Part shown: positions 63,168-64,000 of the stretch, one piece after another
Layout: the number at the start of each line of letters is the position of its first letter
Numbering within the stretch: the first letter of the stretch is position 1
Assembly: GCA_946886565.1 (NCBI GenBank)
Contig: CAMPIX010000009.1
Span: 1-64,000 of the forward strand
Length of the DNA: 64,000 nt
From: an uncultured Altererythrobacter sp.
Lineage (GTDB): Bacteria; Pseudomonadota; Alphaproteobacteria; Sphingomonadales; Sphingomonadaceae
Direction of reading: 5' to 3'
Notes under the pieces: generated by a model
The model's database searches: none
The model's input: the letters and a program-made list of their open reading frames with translations, nothing else
What the model was told of the DNA's origin: nothing
Translations under genes and position numbers: made by a program

Positions 63168-64000
63168 CTACTCCGCCGCCAGCAGTTCTTCGGCTGCGCC
63201 GAGGTCCACGCTCACCAAGCGGCTCACCCCCTTTTCGATCATCGTCACGCCGAACAGGCGGTGCATGCGGCTCATGGTCACCGCGTTGTGGGTGACGATC
63301 AGGTAGCGGGTCGCGGTTTCCTTCACCATCGCGTCGAGCAGGTCGCAGAAGCGGTCGATATTGGCGTCGTCCAATGGTGCATCGACTTCGTCGAGCACGC
63401 AGATCGGTGCGGGGTTGGTGAGGAACAGCGCGAAGATCAGCGCGATCGCGGTCAGCGCCTGCTCGCCGCCCGATAGCAGGGTAAGCGACTGCAGCCGCTT
63501 GCCCGGCGGCTGGGCGAAGATCTCCAGCCCGGCCTCGAGCGGATCGTCGCTGTCGATCAGCGCGAGGTGCGCCTGCCCACCCTCGAACAGGCGGGTGAAC
63601 AGGCGGCGGAAATGGGTGTCGACCTGCTCGAACGCGGCGCGCAGCCGCTCGCGTCCCTCGCGGTTCAAGTTGCCGATCGAGCCGCGCAGGCGGTGCACCG
63701 CCTCGGCGAGCTCGGCCTGCTCAGCAGTGCTCGCGCCGTGCTCCGCCTCGATCCGGGCGAGCTCCTCGGCGGCGACGAGGTTGACCGGCCCGATCCGCTC
63801 GCGCCCGGCGACGAGGCGGTCCATCTCCTCGGACTCGGTGGCCGAATCGCCGACCTTGGCTTCCTCGAACTCGAACCGGCCGGCGAGCAGCGGCGGGGGG
63901 CACTGAAAGCGCTCGCCCGAGATGCGCGCCATCTCGCCGCGCCGGGCTTCCTCGTTCTCTGCGCGCGCGGCGAGCCCGGCGCGGGTCTCGCGGGCACTGG
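63168..64000 (-). CDS. smc: Chromosome segregation protein SMC, C-terminal part
   Basis: Partial; it continues past the right edge. About 277 residues of the C-terminal half are visible: the end of the coiled coil, a transition region (RIGPVNLVAAEELARIEAEH), then the ATPase head with the ABC signature TLLSGGEQALTAIALIFALFL, Walker B ICVLDEVDAPLDDANIDRF and the switch His in LIVTHNAVTMSRMHRLFGVTM. The frame stays open to base 64000. The C-terminus matches full-length SMC, so nothing is missing downstream. It is followed 25 bases on by the M24 peptidase gene. Confidence 0.95.
   Translation of the reverse strand, partial: SARETRAGLAARAENEEARRGEMARISGERFQCPPPLLAGRFEFEEAKVGDSATESEEMDRLVAGRERIGPVNLVAAEELARIEAEHGASTAEQAELAEAVHRLRGSIGNLNREGRERLRAAFEQVDTHFRRLFTRLFEGGQAHLALIDSDDPLEAGLEIFAQPPGKRLQSLTLLSGGEQALTAIALIFALFLTNPAPICVLDEVDAPLDDANIDRFCDLLDAMVKETATRYLIVTHNAVTMSRMHRLFGVTMIEKGVSRLVSVDLGAAEELLAAE

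Overview
The window is high-GC chromosomal DNA from an alphaproteobacterium, most likely order Sphingomonadales (Erythrobacteraceae or Sphingomonadaceae type). This rests on the gene repertoire (DUF2794, a CobT with a VWA domain, a separate atpHAGDC operon without the F0 genes, MAPEG, HdaA, a short AtpC), the GC3-rich codon use and the many short palindromic intergenic repeats. No rRNA, tRNA, CRISPR array, transposase or prophage was seen. Most of the window is core genome, with small accessory islands of lower GC.

Layout. 0.5-4.5 kb: leftward arginine-succinyltransferase genes (M20 hydrolase, astA, astB) plus a small membrane protein. 4.9-7.0 kb: malate synthase G. 7.5-13.3 kb: leftward envelope/ribosome cluster lptD-surA-pdxA-ksgA. 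13.4-17.7 kb: rightward pepA-holC-lipoprotein-ndk, an MddA-like membrane methyltransferase and a SnoaL-like protein. 17.6-21.1 kb: leftward purM-purN-sulfotransferase, with PurN carrying a C-terminal YjbR domain. 21.2-24.3 kb: rightward DUF2066-hda-cysE-DUF2794. 24.3-25.2 kb: a VapBC-type toxin-antitoxin pair next to the remnant of a DUF4328 gene. 25.3-31.5 kb: membrane protein, SDR, gph, glmU, and a divergent pair made of an exported methyltransferase and a membrane winged-helix regulator. 31.7-37.2 kb: atpHAG-[DUF4259-lipoprotein]-DC. 37.9-44.2 kb: membrane serine protease, ada, GST, priA. 44.3-46.2 kb: DUF4197 lipoprotein and a low-GC island with a frameshifted HExxH protein and a downstream lipoprotein. 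46.4-50.3 kb: fsa/tal, cobT, a ParDE pair, nitroreductase. 50.3-56.1 kb: cysS, a 2-hydroxyacid dehydrogenase, an acetolactate-synthase-like ThDP enzyme and an aldehyde dehydrogenase. 56.1-61.7 kb: small HTH protein, S24 repressor-like protein, MBL hydrolase, MAPEG, then rpmF-plsX-fabH-ihfA-merR. 61.8-64 kb: exported M24 peptidase and the C-terminal end of SMC, which runs off the right edge.

Three things stand out. Two unrelated small genes are spliced into the F1 ATP synthase operon between atpG and atpD. A frameshifted low-GC metallopeptidase gene is followed at once by an overlapping lipoprotein gene, which looks like a decayed effector/immunity pair. Palindromic repeats of several families recur in gaps between genes, including a nested pair at the left edge, and a 14-bp-stem palindrome spans the fsa stop codon. 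Non-ATG starts decide several gene boundaries (CTG for pdxA; TTG for astA, cobT, vapC and parE; GTG for surA, atpH, fabH, the 2-hydroxyacid dehydrogenase and others).
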